A DNA stretch of 64,000 nucleotides from Polynucleobacter sp. (GTDB taxonomy: Bacteria > Pseudomonadota > Gammaproteobacteria > Burkholderiales > Burkholderiaceae_D): assembly GCA_021737945.1 (NCBI GenBank), contig JAIPCX010000011.1:34856-98855 (forward strand), in the 5' to 3' direction. This document shows positions 39,852-48,113 of this stretch, piece by piece. The translations under genes were made by a program, and so were the position numbers. The notes beneath the pieces were generated by a model that was given only the letters and a program-made list of their open reading frames with translations, ran no database searches and was not told the DNA's origin. The stretch's first letter is position 1. Every line of letters begins with the position of its first letter.

Positions 39852-40124
39852 ATGAATCAACAAGAATTCGAGCAGTTGATGCAAAAAGAGGGTTTTGAGA
39901 CGGTGGTGGTCGAACGTCCTGCGAATGGCTCATTAGATTTGCATACGCATCCGTTTGCCGCGCGTGCATTAATTTTGGACGGTGAGATTACGATCGTCGC
40001 TGAAGGTCGTACACAGCATTGCCGCACGGGAGATACGTTTGCGCTCGATGCCAATATTCCGCATACCGAAGTGTATGGCCCGACCGGTGTCCGTTATGTC
40101 GCCGGACGCAAACACGCGGAGTAG
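39852..40124 (+). CDS. Small cupin-domain protein
   Basis: A 90-residue single cupin. The metal-site pattern is visible as HTHPFAARALILDGEITI (motif 1) and GDTFALDANIPHTE (motif 2). Likely co-transcribed with the reductase gene 13 bases upstream. No substrate can be assigned. Confidence 0.8.
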   Translation: MNQQEFEQLMQKEGFETVVVERPANGSLDLHTHPFAARALILDGEITIVAEGRTQHCRTGDTFALDANIPHTEVYGPTGVRYVAGRKHAE

Positions 40125-40133
40125 TGCGACGAC

Positions 40134-40559
40134 TTATTTCACCACGCTAGGTGTGCAGACGCCGGCATAGGCAAGGTGGGTTTCGCCATTCGCATCATCG
40201 AGCGTGTAAATAGTCATCGCCTGCCAGGCGATTCGACCCAGCTTAACGCTGACCTGTGCAACTTTGCGTTTCATGACTGTGACATTCACCGGCGCTTCGC
40301 CCTCGTACCATTGATCGCTGATTTTTAATTCAGTCGTCACGTGCCCAGCATACTTAGTGCTGAAGCTGACCTTTTTTGATTCGGTGTCTATCACCAGATC
40401 AACCGGATCTTCTTTCAAACTACTCATCTGCTCAGTACGCTTACCCCAGCCGTCATAGTCCACGTGTGTGCCGCTGCAGATGTAGCGTATTTGTTCTGAG
40501 TGAGCACCGCCAGCAAAAAACAGAGTGGCTACCACTAATAGAGTAAGAATCTTTTTCAT
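40134..40559 (-). CDS. Exported protein of unknown function
   Basis: A 141-residue protein with a clear signal peptide (MKKILTLLVVATLFFAGGAHS, cleavage near residue 21). The mature part has two cysteines near its ends (IRYICSG and AGVCTP) that could form a disulfide. Unknown family. It lies 14 bases downstream of the baeRF-like gene on the same strand and may share its transcript. Confidence 0.7.
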   Translation of the reverse strand: MKKILTLLVVATLFFAGGAHSEQIRYICSGTHVDYDGWGKRTEQMSSLKEDPVDLVIDTESKKVSFSTKYAGHVTTELKISDQWYEGEAPVNVTVMKRKVAQVSVKLGRIAWQAMTIYTLDDANGETHLAYAGVCTPSVVK

Positions 40560-40573
40560 AGCGCAAATGAAGT

Positions 40574-40978
40574 TTACGTGCGGATTACACCGGTTCCGTT
40601 CATTTTATCAATAGGTTTGAAATAGTGGCGAGCGAAGGCGAGAAGTTGCTTATCGGTGGGGTGATCAATCGTCTCTATGCCTAAGATTTTTTTTGCAATC
40701 AAAGGATCATGCTGTTGCGCGTGGCGTAATAATTCAAGCTTCGCCGATCCTGGACCAACGACCAATATTTCCGCAGCACTGGCAACGGCTTCGGTCACTT
40801 CATGCAGATAAGATTGATCAGGCGATGCATGTCCTGAGCCAAGGGTTCCTGCTTTGTGATGCAAGTGGGAGTGTTTGGATTGGGTGTGAATAATCTCGTT
40901 TTCGCTCGCCGATTCATTAAATTGAATGACGTGTGCTTCACGATGATCGATCCAGATAACAGCGTGATCTAAAGACAT
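40574..40978 (-). CDS. baeRF/eRF1-like 'host attachment' type protein, FNR-box controlled
   Basis: A 134-residue protein beginning MSLDHAVIWIDHREAHVIQF, with a His-rich middle (HSHLHHKAG) and the segment EILVVGPGSAKLELLRHAQ typical of bacterial proteins related to eRF1 domain 2 (sometimes named translational machinery protein). Function is not established. AAGGAG precedes the start. An FNR-type box centred near 41038 and an AATACT -10 form a good class II promoter, which implies low-oxygen induction. Confidence 0.75.
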   Translation of the reverse strand: MSLDHAVIWIDHREAHVIQFNESASENEIIHTQSKHSHLHHKAGTLGSGHASPDQSYLHEVTEAVASAAEILVVGPGSAKLELLRHAQQHDPLIAKKILGIETIDHPTDKQLLAFARHYFKPIDKMNGTGVIRT

Positions 40979-41031
40979 ACTGGCTCCTTGTTTGATAGGA
41001 GCCAGTATTCATTGTTAACTCAAACGTTGCC

Positions 41032-41045
41032 TTGATTCAAGTCAA
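41032..41045 (-). promoter_or_regulatory. FNR-type box upstream of baeRF-like gene
   Basis: TTGATTCAAGTCAA fits TTGAT-N4-ATCAA in nine of ten positions. On the minus strand AATACT at 41009-41004 is a four-of-six -10, giving a start near 40997, about 41 bases from the box centre. The box also lies just after the carbonic-anhydrase-like gene. Confidence 0.7.
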
Positions 41046-41066
41046 AATAATCAGGCAGTTTGACGA

Positions 41067-41669
41067 TTAACCGACGAGATCAACACGTCCCGACACATCC
41101 ATAATGCCAGTGATAACACTGAGTTTTGGATGGCGTGCATTAACTTCCTTGCGGAAGGCAATCAACGCCTCAGCATGCGAGCCTGTTTCAATGTCTTTTT
41201 CTGCTACACCGCTAGCACCAAAAGCAAGCTTGGCAGCGCCGCAATCACGATGAGATAAAGCGACAACACGTTTGATGTGATGCAGACCCACCGTGATATC
41301 CAGGTTGTCCCAAAACGTTTTGTGCCAAGCAGCGAATTTCGGATGTACGGCGCCGAGAGGGCCACCCGCCATTACGAAGTGACTGTAGTTGTCGCCCAGT
41401 TTGTCGCGGTCAACACCTGACAACAGACCCATGTATTGCCAGCTCAGCGTGGTGAAGCGTGGATCGATGCAATTAACCAGCATCGCTTCATAGTTGCCGC
41501 CGCCTGCCATGGAGCGACCGGGAACAAATCCCATTAAGCCACCTGAGAGGACTGCAGCGCCGGTCGCTAAGAACTGACGACGTGAGGTACCTGTGCTGAT
41601 TGGTGCGCAGCAAGGGCAATCGGATTGGTGCAGCTGACCGGGCAGCGTTTCAATAATAGTGTCGGACAT
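41067..41669 (-). CDS. Tat-exported beta-carbonic-anhydrase-like protein
   Basis: A 200-residue protein with a twin-arginine signal (TSRRQFLATGAAVLSGG, residues 28-44) preceded by a Cys-rich start (CPCC at 18-21). The mature part has the beta-carbonic-anhydrase zinc pattern: Cys67-x-Asp69-x-Arg71 and His140-x-x-Cys143. The domain is short and divergent from housekeeping beta enzymes. Periplasmic hydration of CO2 is plausible but unproven; the protein could be a non-catalytic relative. Confidence 0.75.
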   Translation of the reverse strand: MSDTIIETLPGQLHQSDCPCCAPISTGTSRRQFLATGAAVLSGGLMGFVPGRSMAGGGNYEAMLVNCIDPRFTTLSWQYMGLLSGVDRDKLGDNYSHFVMAGGPLGAVHPKFAAWHKTFWDNLDITVGLHHIKRVVALSHRDCGAAKLAFGASGVAEKDIETGSHAEALIAFRKEVNARHPKLSVITGIMDVSGRVDLVG

Positions 41670-42060
41670 AATGATTCTCCTTTTTTTAATTCAATACTGC
41701 GGGGCCCGAATGAACGAAAGCGGCCCGGACGGCTAATAGCAGTGGCGTAAGGATAATCCGCTGCGAAATGCCTTGCATGGTTTTTAATAGTAAAACTGAA
41801 CTATTTTTGCGCGGTTTACGCCGAAACATCCAGCTACGTTCTGTTAATCGTTACCTGCATTCAGGTTCTTTATAGCGGCCGAGTATATTCTTTGTGTAAG
41901 GCCCTACAGAATTCCGCACTCGACTCGATTAACAAGGACGAGAAGCATGGCAAGTAACTCGGTGTGAACGAAGCAGGGCATACCGAATGATTTAATTTTG
42001 ATAATTTATGCCACCAGCCGCATTGAATGGCTATTTTTAGTGAGACCTGACAGGAAGGTC
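41670..42060. other. Intergenic region, no gene recognised
   Basis: This 391-base gap separates divergent genes. TATATT at 41884-41889 might be a -10 element, but no good -35 accompanies it. A six-codon ORF at 41947-41967 with AAGGAC upstream is too short to call. Confidence 0.4.
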
Positions 42061-43671
42061 ATGACGATGAATGCTACTAATTTACTGACAGCGCTTTTAT
42101 TTGCAACCGCTTTTGGAAGCGTGAATGCTAACGATGCTCCGGCCAAAGCGGCTGCGCCCGCGAAAGCCGCTGAAGCTAAGCCTACCGAAGTGAAACCAGC
42201 CGACGCCAAAGCAGCTGAAGCTAAGCCAGCGGACTCAAAGCCAGCGGACTCAAAGCCAGCGGACTCAAAGCCTGCAGCCGAGTCCAAACAGGCTGATGCG
42301 AAACCCGTTGAGGACGCCAAGGTAGCCGCAGATACAACTGCAGAGGCGCCCGCTAAGCCTGCGCCGAAAAAGAAAAAGCCTGTCAAGAAAGCAGCTAAAA
42401 AACCGGCAACTAAAGAAGCTGATGCGCATGCACCGGCTGCTGCTCACGCTGATGCTGGTCATGCGGCACCTGACGCCAATGGTGACAAAGTACCTGCCCA
42501 ACCGGATGTGCATGTCGCACCCGTGGCTGCAGCTATCGAACCGAGCAAACGCTTGAAGCTGAAAAAAGTTTACCCCGGTGGTACTCCTGTCGGAGCTGAT
42601 GCTCATGCAGCTGATTCGCAAGCTGCACATGATGATCACGCACCAGCACAAGCTGCTCCAGCAGCTGCACCAGCACAAGCTCATGCTGCTGCAGCACCCG
42701 CTCCTGCACCTACTCAAGCGGCGGCCGCTCCAGCACCAGTTCCAGCACCTACTCAAGCCGCGGCAGCTCCAGCACCCGCTCCAGCTCCAGCTCCAGCTCA
42801 TCATGCACCAGCGGCTGCTAGTGCAGCAGCTGACACGCATGTCGCTTACTCAGTTTCAGCTGAGCCTCAAGTCAGTAAGCGTGTGAAACCTAAAGCATCA
42901 ATAGCTGGCGCCACAGCAGCACCAGCGGCCGATTCGCATGCGCCAAAAGCTGACCACGTTGCTGCCGCTGATGAGCATGCTGCTCCGCCAGCTGCGGCGC
43001 ATGATGATCACTCTCCAGTCGCAGCCGATACACATGCACCTGCCGCTGCACATGCACCTGCCGCTGCACCTGCACCGGTTGCCGCCAAAGCATTGCCTGC
43101 TCACACTGGCCATGGTCCTATCTCCGTATCCACTGCTCGCGCTGCAGCCGAAGAATGTGATTTACCGTTGAAATCTGAAATCGCTGCCTTGTTCGATCGC
43201 TGGAATAATTCGCTACGTACCGGTGACCCAAGAAAAGTGGTCGCTAATTACGCGCCGAATTCCATTCTTTTGCCGACGGTATCGAATCGTGCTCGCTTCA
43301 CTATCGCTGAAAAAGAAGAGTACTTCATGCATTTTTTAATGCGTCGTCCTGAAGGCAGTATTGATGATCGTATGATTGAAGTTGACTGCAATAGTGCGAC
43401 GGATTCAGGCTTGTATACCTTCCGTTTTGCCGATGGCACAAAGGTTAAGGCGCGCTATTCGTTTTCTTATAAGAAGGTCGGCGCAGAGTGGTTGATTAGT
43501 AGTCATCACTCGTCTGCGATGCCAGAGCGTGCAGAGGCTCCGGTCGAAGTACATCCATCACACACTGCGCATGCAGCTGCCCCAGCACCGGCACCCGCGC
43601 CCAAGGCAATACCACTCCGACCTACAGAGACCCCAGATGCGTCAACGAAAGGTTGGGTTCGCTATCCCTAA
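42061..43671 (+). CDS. Exported Ala/Pro/His-rich protein with C-terminal CaMKII-association/SnoaL-like domain
   Basis: A 536-residue protein. I chose ATG 42061 because AGGAAGG lies 4-11 bases upstream and a signal peptide follows (LLTALLFATAFGSVNA). Residues 25-360 are low-complexity: Lys/Ala/Pro/Asp repeats (PADSK three times from a perfect 15-base repeat at 42226-42270), a lysine-rich patch, then long Ala/Pro/His tracts. Residues about 361-485 form an NTF2-like domain (LFDRWNNSLRTGDPRKVVAN to WLISSHHSSAMP). The His-rich stalk might bind metal or cross the wall; both are guesses. A strong terminator follows. Confidence 0.8.
   Translation: MTMNATNLLTALLFATAFGSVNANDAPAKAAAPAKAAEAKPTEVKPADAKAAEAKPADSKPADSKPADSKPAAESKQADAKPVEDAKVAADTTAEAPAKPAPKKKKPVKKAAKKPATKEADAHAPAAAHADAGHAAPDANGDKVPAQPDVHVAPVAAAIEPSKRLKLKKVYPGGTPVGADAHAADSQAAHDDHAPAQAAPAAAPAQAHAAAAPAPAPTQAAAAPAPVPAPTQAAAAPAPAPAPAPAHHAPAAASAAADTHVAYSVSAEPQVSKRVKPKASIAGATAAPAADSHAPKADHVAAADEHAAPPAAAHDDHSPVAADTHAPAAAHAPAAAPAPVAAKALPAHTGHGPISVSTARAAAEECDLPLKSEIAALFDRWNNSLRTGDPRKVVANYAPNSILLPTVSNRARFTIAEKEEYFMHFLMRRPEGSIDDRMIEVDCNSATDSGLYTFRFADGTKVKARYSFSYKKVGAEWLISSHHSSAMPERAEAPVEVHPSHTAHAAAPAPAPAPKAIPLRPTETPDASTKGWVRYP
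42226..42270 (+). repeat. Three perfect 15-base tandem repeats in coding sequence
   Basis: The unit CCAGCGGACTCAAAG occurs three times without gaps and encodes PADSK. A second tandem pair of 18 bases is at 43031-43066. In-frame unit lengths allow slippage without frameshift. Confidence 0.9.
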
Positions 43672-43678
43672 TAAAGCT

Positions 43679-43725
43679 ATCAGACCGAGCTAAACATTTA
43701 TTGCTCGGTCTGATTTATTTTTTTT
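43679..43725 (+). terminator. Terminator after Ala/Pro/His-rich gene
   Basis: ATCAGACCGAGC (43679-43690) pairs perfectly with GCTCGGTCTGAT (43703-43714); a T-rich run follows. It separates this gene from the convergent AhpD-like gene. Confidence 0.9.
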
Positions 43726-43738
43726 ACGGCGACGACTT

Positions 43739-44137
43739 TCAGCTCTGATCGAACTGCTTATCAACCGGTACTTGCATACTGGTTGCCAATGCATTCGTGG
43801 TGCTGGCCATCGCAATCACGGCTTGTAGTTCAGCGTATTGTTCCGGTGTCATTCCTTTAGCGCGTGCAGCAGCGGTATGCGAATGCACACAATAGTCGCA
43901 ACTGTTGGCGGTAGACACCGCGATATAAATTAGCTCTTTAGTCACCGCATCCAGCGCGCCTGGTTTCATGACATCTTGTGCCCGTTCCCATACATGCTTT
44001 AACAAATCAGGCGAGTGCGCTAGCGCTTTCCAAAAATTATTTACGTCATTAACTTTGCGCGTTTGCATAATGTTGTCATACACAGCGCGTGCTTCGGGTT
44101 TTGCTTCGTCATAGGGAATTAGCGGTACGGTAGCCAT
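43739..44137 (-). CDS. AhpD-like carboxymuconolactone decarboxylase family protein
   Basis: A 132-residue protein of the AhpD-like part of the CMD superfamily. The redox motif Cys80-Asp-Tyr-Cys83 with His87 (NSCDYCVHSH) identifies a peroxidase-type active site rather than true PcaC, which lacks this CxxC. It probably removes peroxides or acts as a thiol oxidoreductase. Single gene, convergent with the Ala/Pro/His-rich gene. Confidence 0.85.
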   Translation of the reverse strand: MATVPLIPYDEAKPEARAVYDNIMQTRKVNDVNNFWKALAHSPDLLKHVWERAQDVMKPGALDAVTKELIYIAVSTANSCDYCVHSHTAAARAKGMTPEQYAELQAVIAMASTTNALATSMQVPVDKQFDQS

Positions 44138-44455
44138 GGTATCTCCTTCGTGTTGTGGTTTACATTAGTTGATCTATTATTTCATCAAAATAGTCATACA
44201 TATTTTTTAATCAGCTGTCGCTGCCTGCGAAAAGATGAAGGCGAGTTTCACAAACGATAATTTATTATCAGTTTATGAGGGTTTTTAGTATGGCAGTGTT
44301 CATCGATATTCTTAGCTGTGGTAAAACCATTTGGTCTGAGCTGGACCAGACAGAGTCGTTGAAACGAACTGTTGTGAATGGCTACGAAACATTTTGACTA
44401 CTCACTATTAAAACAATCACGACAAGTGTCGATTTATTGATCGAATAAGGATCCC
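44138..44455. other. Intergenic region with a doubtful 35-codon ORF
   Basis: A 318-base region between divergent genes. An ATG at 44290 opens a 35-residue frame (to 44397) with GAGGG nine bases upstream, but it has no recognisable feature and I do not call it. No terminator or operator was seen. Confidence 0.35.
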
Positions 44456-45535
44456 ATGAACAGTTTGATGATTACGGATATTCGTGCGCGTGCCGTAGTG
44501 GCACCCCTATCCAGGCCGGTTAGAACGGCTTCCGGCTCTGTCGATGTATCGCCATTAATTTTGCTGGATGTTGTTACCGACCAAGGTATTACAGGACACG
44601 CATATCTGTTCGGCTATACGCCAGTGACACTCAAGCCCTTGATGAGCCTGTTGGAGCAAATCAAGCCCGAGTTAATCGGCAAATCCTGCGTGCCTCTGGC
44701 GCGTATGCAGCAAATGGAAAAGCGTTTTCGTTTGCTCGGTTTGCAAGGTTTGTTAGGGATGTTGTTATCGACCTTAGATATGGCGTATTGGGATGCGTTA
44801 GGCAAAGCGGCCAATCAGCCCGTAGTTCATTTATTGGGTGGTGAAGCAATTCCGGTTGCTGCTTATGATAGTTATGGCATGGTTGACCCCGTCAAAGACG
44901 CTAAAGCGATAGAGCAAACACTAAAGCAGGGATTTAAAGCCATCAAAATTAAATTGGGCGATGTGGATGCTCAGCGTGACTTGCATGTGGTGGCCGAAGT
45001 ACGTCGCATCATTGGTTCGGATGTCGCCTTGATGGTGGATTACAACCAGAGCTTGTCGCCCAAAGAAGCGATACGACGTATTCAAATGATTGAGGCTTAC
45101 GATATTCATTGGGTTGAAGAGCCCGTAGTCGCGGAAGATTTACAAGGTCATGCCACCGTCAGGCAGTCGGTCAATGTGGGTATACAGACGGGCGAGAATT
45201 GGTGGTTTCCGCGCGATGCTGAACGTGCATTGAGTGCTCACGCATGCGACATGATGATGCCGGATTTAATGAAAATTGGTGGCATCACCGGTTGGTTGTC
45301 AGTGATGGGTATGGCCAGTGCCGCATCGATGCCGATGTCTAGCCATATATTTATTGAGGCCAGCGCGCATGTATTACCCGTGACGCCGACCTGCCATTGG
45401 CTCGAGTTTATGGACTTCGGGTCGATGATATTGGCAGAGCCTTATGTTATCGATAAAGGTCATGTGACTGCGAAGGGTCCCGGCCTGGGAATGGCATGGA
45501 ATGAATCAGCAGTCGCACGCTATGCAGTAAATTAA
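44456..45535 (+). CDS. Mandelate racemase homologue (enolase superfamily)
   Basis: A 359-residue protein, exactly the length of Pseudomonas putida mandelate racemase. The catalytic and metal residues fall at the same numbers: Lys164 and Lys166 (KIK), Asp195, Glu221, Glu247, Asp270, His297 and Glu317. VDYNQSL, GENW and PMSSHxFxEASAH are closely similar. It should abstract the alpha proton of a 2-hydroxy acid such as mandelate or a ring-hydroxylated form. No mandelate dehydrogenase or benzoylformate decarboxylase gene is in this window. AAGGAT precedes the ATG. Confidence 0.88.
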   Translation: MNSLMITDIRARAVVAPLSRPVRTASGSVDVSPLILLDVVTDQGITGHAYLFGYTPVTLKPLMSLLEQIKPELIGKSCVPLARMQQMEKRFRLLGLQGLLGMLLSTLDMAYWDALGKAANQPVVHLLGGEAIPVAAYDSYGMVDPVKDAKAIEQTLKQGFKAIKIKLGDVDAQRDLHVVAEVRRIIGSDVALMVDYNQSLSPKEAIRRIQMIEAYDIHWVEEPVVAEDLQGHATVRQSVNVGIQTGENWWFPRDAERALSAHACDMMMPDLMKIGGITGWLSVMGMASAASMPMSSHIFIEASAHVLPVTPTCHWLEFMDFGSMILAEPYVIDKGHVTAKGPGLGMAWNESAVARYAVN

Positions 45536-45590
45536 ATTATTTGCCATTGCAATAAGAAGCATTGGCAAAAAATCGTCGGGAGAAGTCGTA

Positions 45591-45947
45591 ATGAAACGAT
45601 ACGTCTGTCTGCAGCTTATACTCGCGCTAGGCCTGCTGCCTTGGCTTGCGCGCGCGCAGACAGTCGATACCAATAATCCAGAAATCGTTGTTAAGAGCGT
45701 CTATTGTGTGGCGTTTGATTTGAGTGGAGTATTGGTAAATCGTGGTGGTCAAGAATTTCATGGCACCTTAAATGTCGCAGTGCGTGATGAAGAAGGTGAC
45801 ATTGTTGGTCGCAACAAAATCAAACTCCGAGTTGGCCCAGAAAATGGCAAGCGCTTTGCCTTCTACTACATCAACACCATGAATTGCCGCCGTCACACCT
45901 TTGAATTTAAGGTTGACCCAGATCTTCCTGGCCTCGCTTTGAAATAG
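45591..45947 (+). CDS. Exported protein of unknown function
   Basis: A 118-residue protein with a signal peptide (LQLILALGLLPWLARAQ, cleavage near residue 23) and a beta-rich mature part with two cysteines (KSVYCVAF and NTMNCRR). GGGAGAAG precedes the ATG. It lies 55 bases after the racemase gene and could be read with it. No family recognised. Confidence 0.7.
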   Translation: MKRYVCLQLILALGLLPWLARAQTVDTNNPEIVVKSVYCVAFDLSGVLVNRGGQEFHGTLNVAVRDEEGDIVGRNKIKLRVGPENGKRFAFYYINTMNCRRHTFEFKVDPDLPGLALK

Positions 45948-46068
45948 GTCGCCTGTTTCCTGGCAAAGTGCCATCTCCCCCCAGTAAATTTTCTGTGGCG
46001 TTGAGTTTCCCCTGTGACTGACCTTATGCACTATGTGCAGACCTGCTAGGCTGTGCTATCGTCATTCC

Positions 46069-46554
46069 ATGACTGATTTCCCTCGTCCGCTCTGGCGTCG
46101 TGCCATCCTCCTTCTACTTTTGGGGTTGCTGTTGCCTATGCAGAGTTCGTTAGCCTATGCGCGTTCTTTAGCGATGTTGACGGCACCTGAGTCAACACAT
46201 CAGTCAGACGTAGTAATTGCGCCGGTATCAGTTAATGAAATACCACCTGTTACCGAGCATGATGCGCATCATCATTCATCACAGGATGTCGAGGCTGGGA
46301 TGAATGTTGATATCTCTTCTGAGCATCATCACGTCAGCGATGCAGCTAAGCCTTGTCATGCCGACGCGCCTACCGGCAATCCGGGCCACGACTGCGCAAA
46401 ATGCTGCCTAATGGGTGCGGCCGCTCCACCTTCTGCTGCTGTCCATACACAAAGCCTAGTCATGGCGCGTGGTGTATTCATCTCTTCTTCCTATTCGTTC
46501 TCTGGATTCATTCCGGACGGCCTTGAACGACCTCCCCGAACTCAGCACGCCTGA
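46069..46554 (+). CDS. DUF2946/CopL-like His-rich copper-related protein
   Basis: A 161-residue exported protein. A hydrophobic N-terminus (ILLLLLGLLLPMQSSLAYA) is followed by a His/Cys-rich metal-binding stretch (HDAHHHSS, EHHHVSD, CHADAPTGNPGHDCAKCC). This is the DUF2946/CopL pattern linked to copper loci. I chose ATG 46069; an upstream in-frame ATG lies inside the presumed promoter. Copper genes for an outer membrane channel, an oxidase and a CusF-like protein follow. Confidence 0.8.
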   Translation: MTDFPRPLWRRAILLLLLGLLLPMQSSLAYARSLAMLTAPESTHQSDVVIAPVSVNEIPPVTEHDAHHHSSQDVEAGMNVDISSEHHHVSDAAKPCHADAPTGNPGHDCAKCCLMGAAAPPSAAVHTQSLVMARGVFISSSYSFSGFIPDGLERPPRTQHA

Positions 46555-46648
46555 TTCACCGCTCTAGCGAGTTAACGTTAGAGCAGCTTGTGTAGCTCAC
46601 GGCTTATGCAGCCCACGGCTCACGCACTGATTCTCATTAGGAGTATTT

Positions 46649-48079
46649 ATGAATTTTCCGCAACGATGTGCGCATGCGCGCGCGCGCGCTTTCATCTGCT
46701 TGTTGCCGCTGACCTTGCTAGGCTGCGCTAACTTTTCTGCTGATGGGGGACTGAATCGTGTTTCTGAGTTAAGTAGAGAACGTATCGGCTATTCCGTACC
46801 CCATGTACTCAACACAACGAATTCGTCCACAGTAGAAGCACGTATCAGCACCTCGTTATCAGCAACACTGTCGTCGGACAGCGTAGTAGAAATTACTGTA
46901 CTTAACCATCCGCGATTACGCGTGGCATTGGCTGATTTGGGAATCGCCGAAGCTGATCTGGTGCAGGCCGGCAGGATACGTAATCCTGGTTTTTCATTTG
47001 GGCGCTTGTCTGGTAATGGCGAGGTTGAGATCGATCGCGCCATTATGTTTGATCTGAGTGGTTTGCTGAGCATGCCGCTGCGGCGAGCGATCGAAGAACG
47101 ACGCTTTGCGCAGACGCAGTTACAGACAGCATTGCAGATTGTTCGTCTGGCGACGGATACGCGGCGTGCGTATTTTCAGGCAGTCGCAGCCCAGCAATCG
47201 CTGGTCTATATGAAGCAGGTTGATCAGGCAGCGCAAGCGAGTTCAGAGCTGGCTGAGCGTATGTCTAAAGCGGGTAACTGGGGCAAATTAGAACAAGCAC
47301 GCGAGTTGGCGTTTCGTCACGAAGTAGCTGTGCAGTTAGCGCGGGCAGAGCACAACGTCAATGCCACTCACGAGCGTTTGGTGCGATTACTTGGTCTAGG
47401 CGATAGTCATCAAGCCTTAAAGCTGCCTGAACGCCTGCCTGATTTGCCTGCTGCGCTTAAACGAATAGATGAGATTGAAACTCAGGCCTTGGCACAGCGC
47501 TTAGATGTGCAAGTCGCCAAGCTTGATACCGAAAGCACCGCTAAATCACTAGGACTCACCCGCGCTACGCGTTTTGTGAATGCATTCGAGGTGGGCTATC
47601 AAAACAAAAGTGCATCGAATGCTTCTTTAGCAGAGGGTTATCAAGTTGAATTTTCCTTGCCCTTATTTGATTGGGGGCAGGCGCGTGTTCGACGTGCCGA
47701 GAGCGTCTATATGCGTTCTTTTTATCGTGCAGCTGATGTAGCAATACAAGCGCGTTCTGAAGCTCGTGAAGGCTATGGATCGTATCGCACTAACTTTGAT
47801 ATCGCGCGTCAGTATCGGGATGAAATTATTCCCGCGCGCAAGCGTATCTCCGATGAAGTTCTGCTGCGTTACAACGGCATGCTGAGTAGTGTCTTTGAAT
47901 TATTGGCCGATGCACGCGCGCAGATTACCAGCATTAATTTAGCCATCGATGCGCAACGTGATTTTTGGATTGCAGAGTCGGAACTGAATTTTGTCGTGAA
48001 TGGTGGCAGTCTGACTAGTTCGCTTACGAGCGTGCCTGCAGGAAATGCCACACCGACCGGCGCTCAGCGGGCGCATTAA
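46649..48079 (+). CDS. TolC-family outer membrane lipoprotein, copper locus
   Basis: A 476-residue outer membrane efflux protein. The lipobox LLGC places the lipidated Cys at residue 26. The two OEP repeats follow (about 80-260 and 280-450) with long helical, Gln/Ala-rich segments. CAG-rich AGGAG precedes the ATG. Its position before a multicopper oxidase and a CusF-like gene suggests copper export, yet no inner membrane pump or adaptor gene is adjacent. Confidence 0.87.
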   Translation: MNFPQRCAHARARAFICLLPLTLLGCANFSADGGLNRVSELSRERIGYSVPHVLNTTNSSTVEARISTSLSATLSSDSVVEITVLNHPRLRVALADLGIAEADLVQAGRIRNPGFSFGRLSGNGEVEIDRAIMFDLSGLLSMPLRRAIEERRFAQTQLQTALQIVRLATDTRRAYFQAVAAQQSLVYMKQVDQAAQASSELAERMSKAGNWGKLEQARELAFRHEVAVQLARAEHNVNATHERLVRLLGLGDSHQALKLPERLPDLPAALKRIDEIETQALAQRLDVQVAKLDTESTAKSLGLTRATRFVNAFEVGYQNKSASNASLAEGYQVEFSLPLFDWGQARVRRAESVYMRSFYRAADVAIQARSEAREGYGSYRTNFDIARQYRDEIIPARKRISDEVLLRYNGMLSSVFELLADARAQITSINLAIDAQRDFWIAESELNFVVNGGSLTSSLTSVPAGNATPTGAQRAH

Positions 48080-48113
48080 AAGAAATAAACAAGAAATAAA
48101 CAAGGAATAAATC

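Noticed and set aside
42226..42270. Short tandem repeats considered as a CRISPR or mobile element trace
   Set aside because: Units are contiguous, 15 bases, in frame and encode PADSK; there are no spacers.
42265..42840. 191-codon antisense ORF, Ser/Cys/Trp-rich
   Set aside because: It is the shadow of the Ala/Pro/His-rich coding repeats; its composition follows from the complementary strand and no ribosome-binding site is visible.
44290..44397. 35-codon ORF with GAGGG upstream
   Set aside because: No hydrophobic segment, motif or terminator supports it; too short to call without conservation data.
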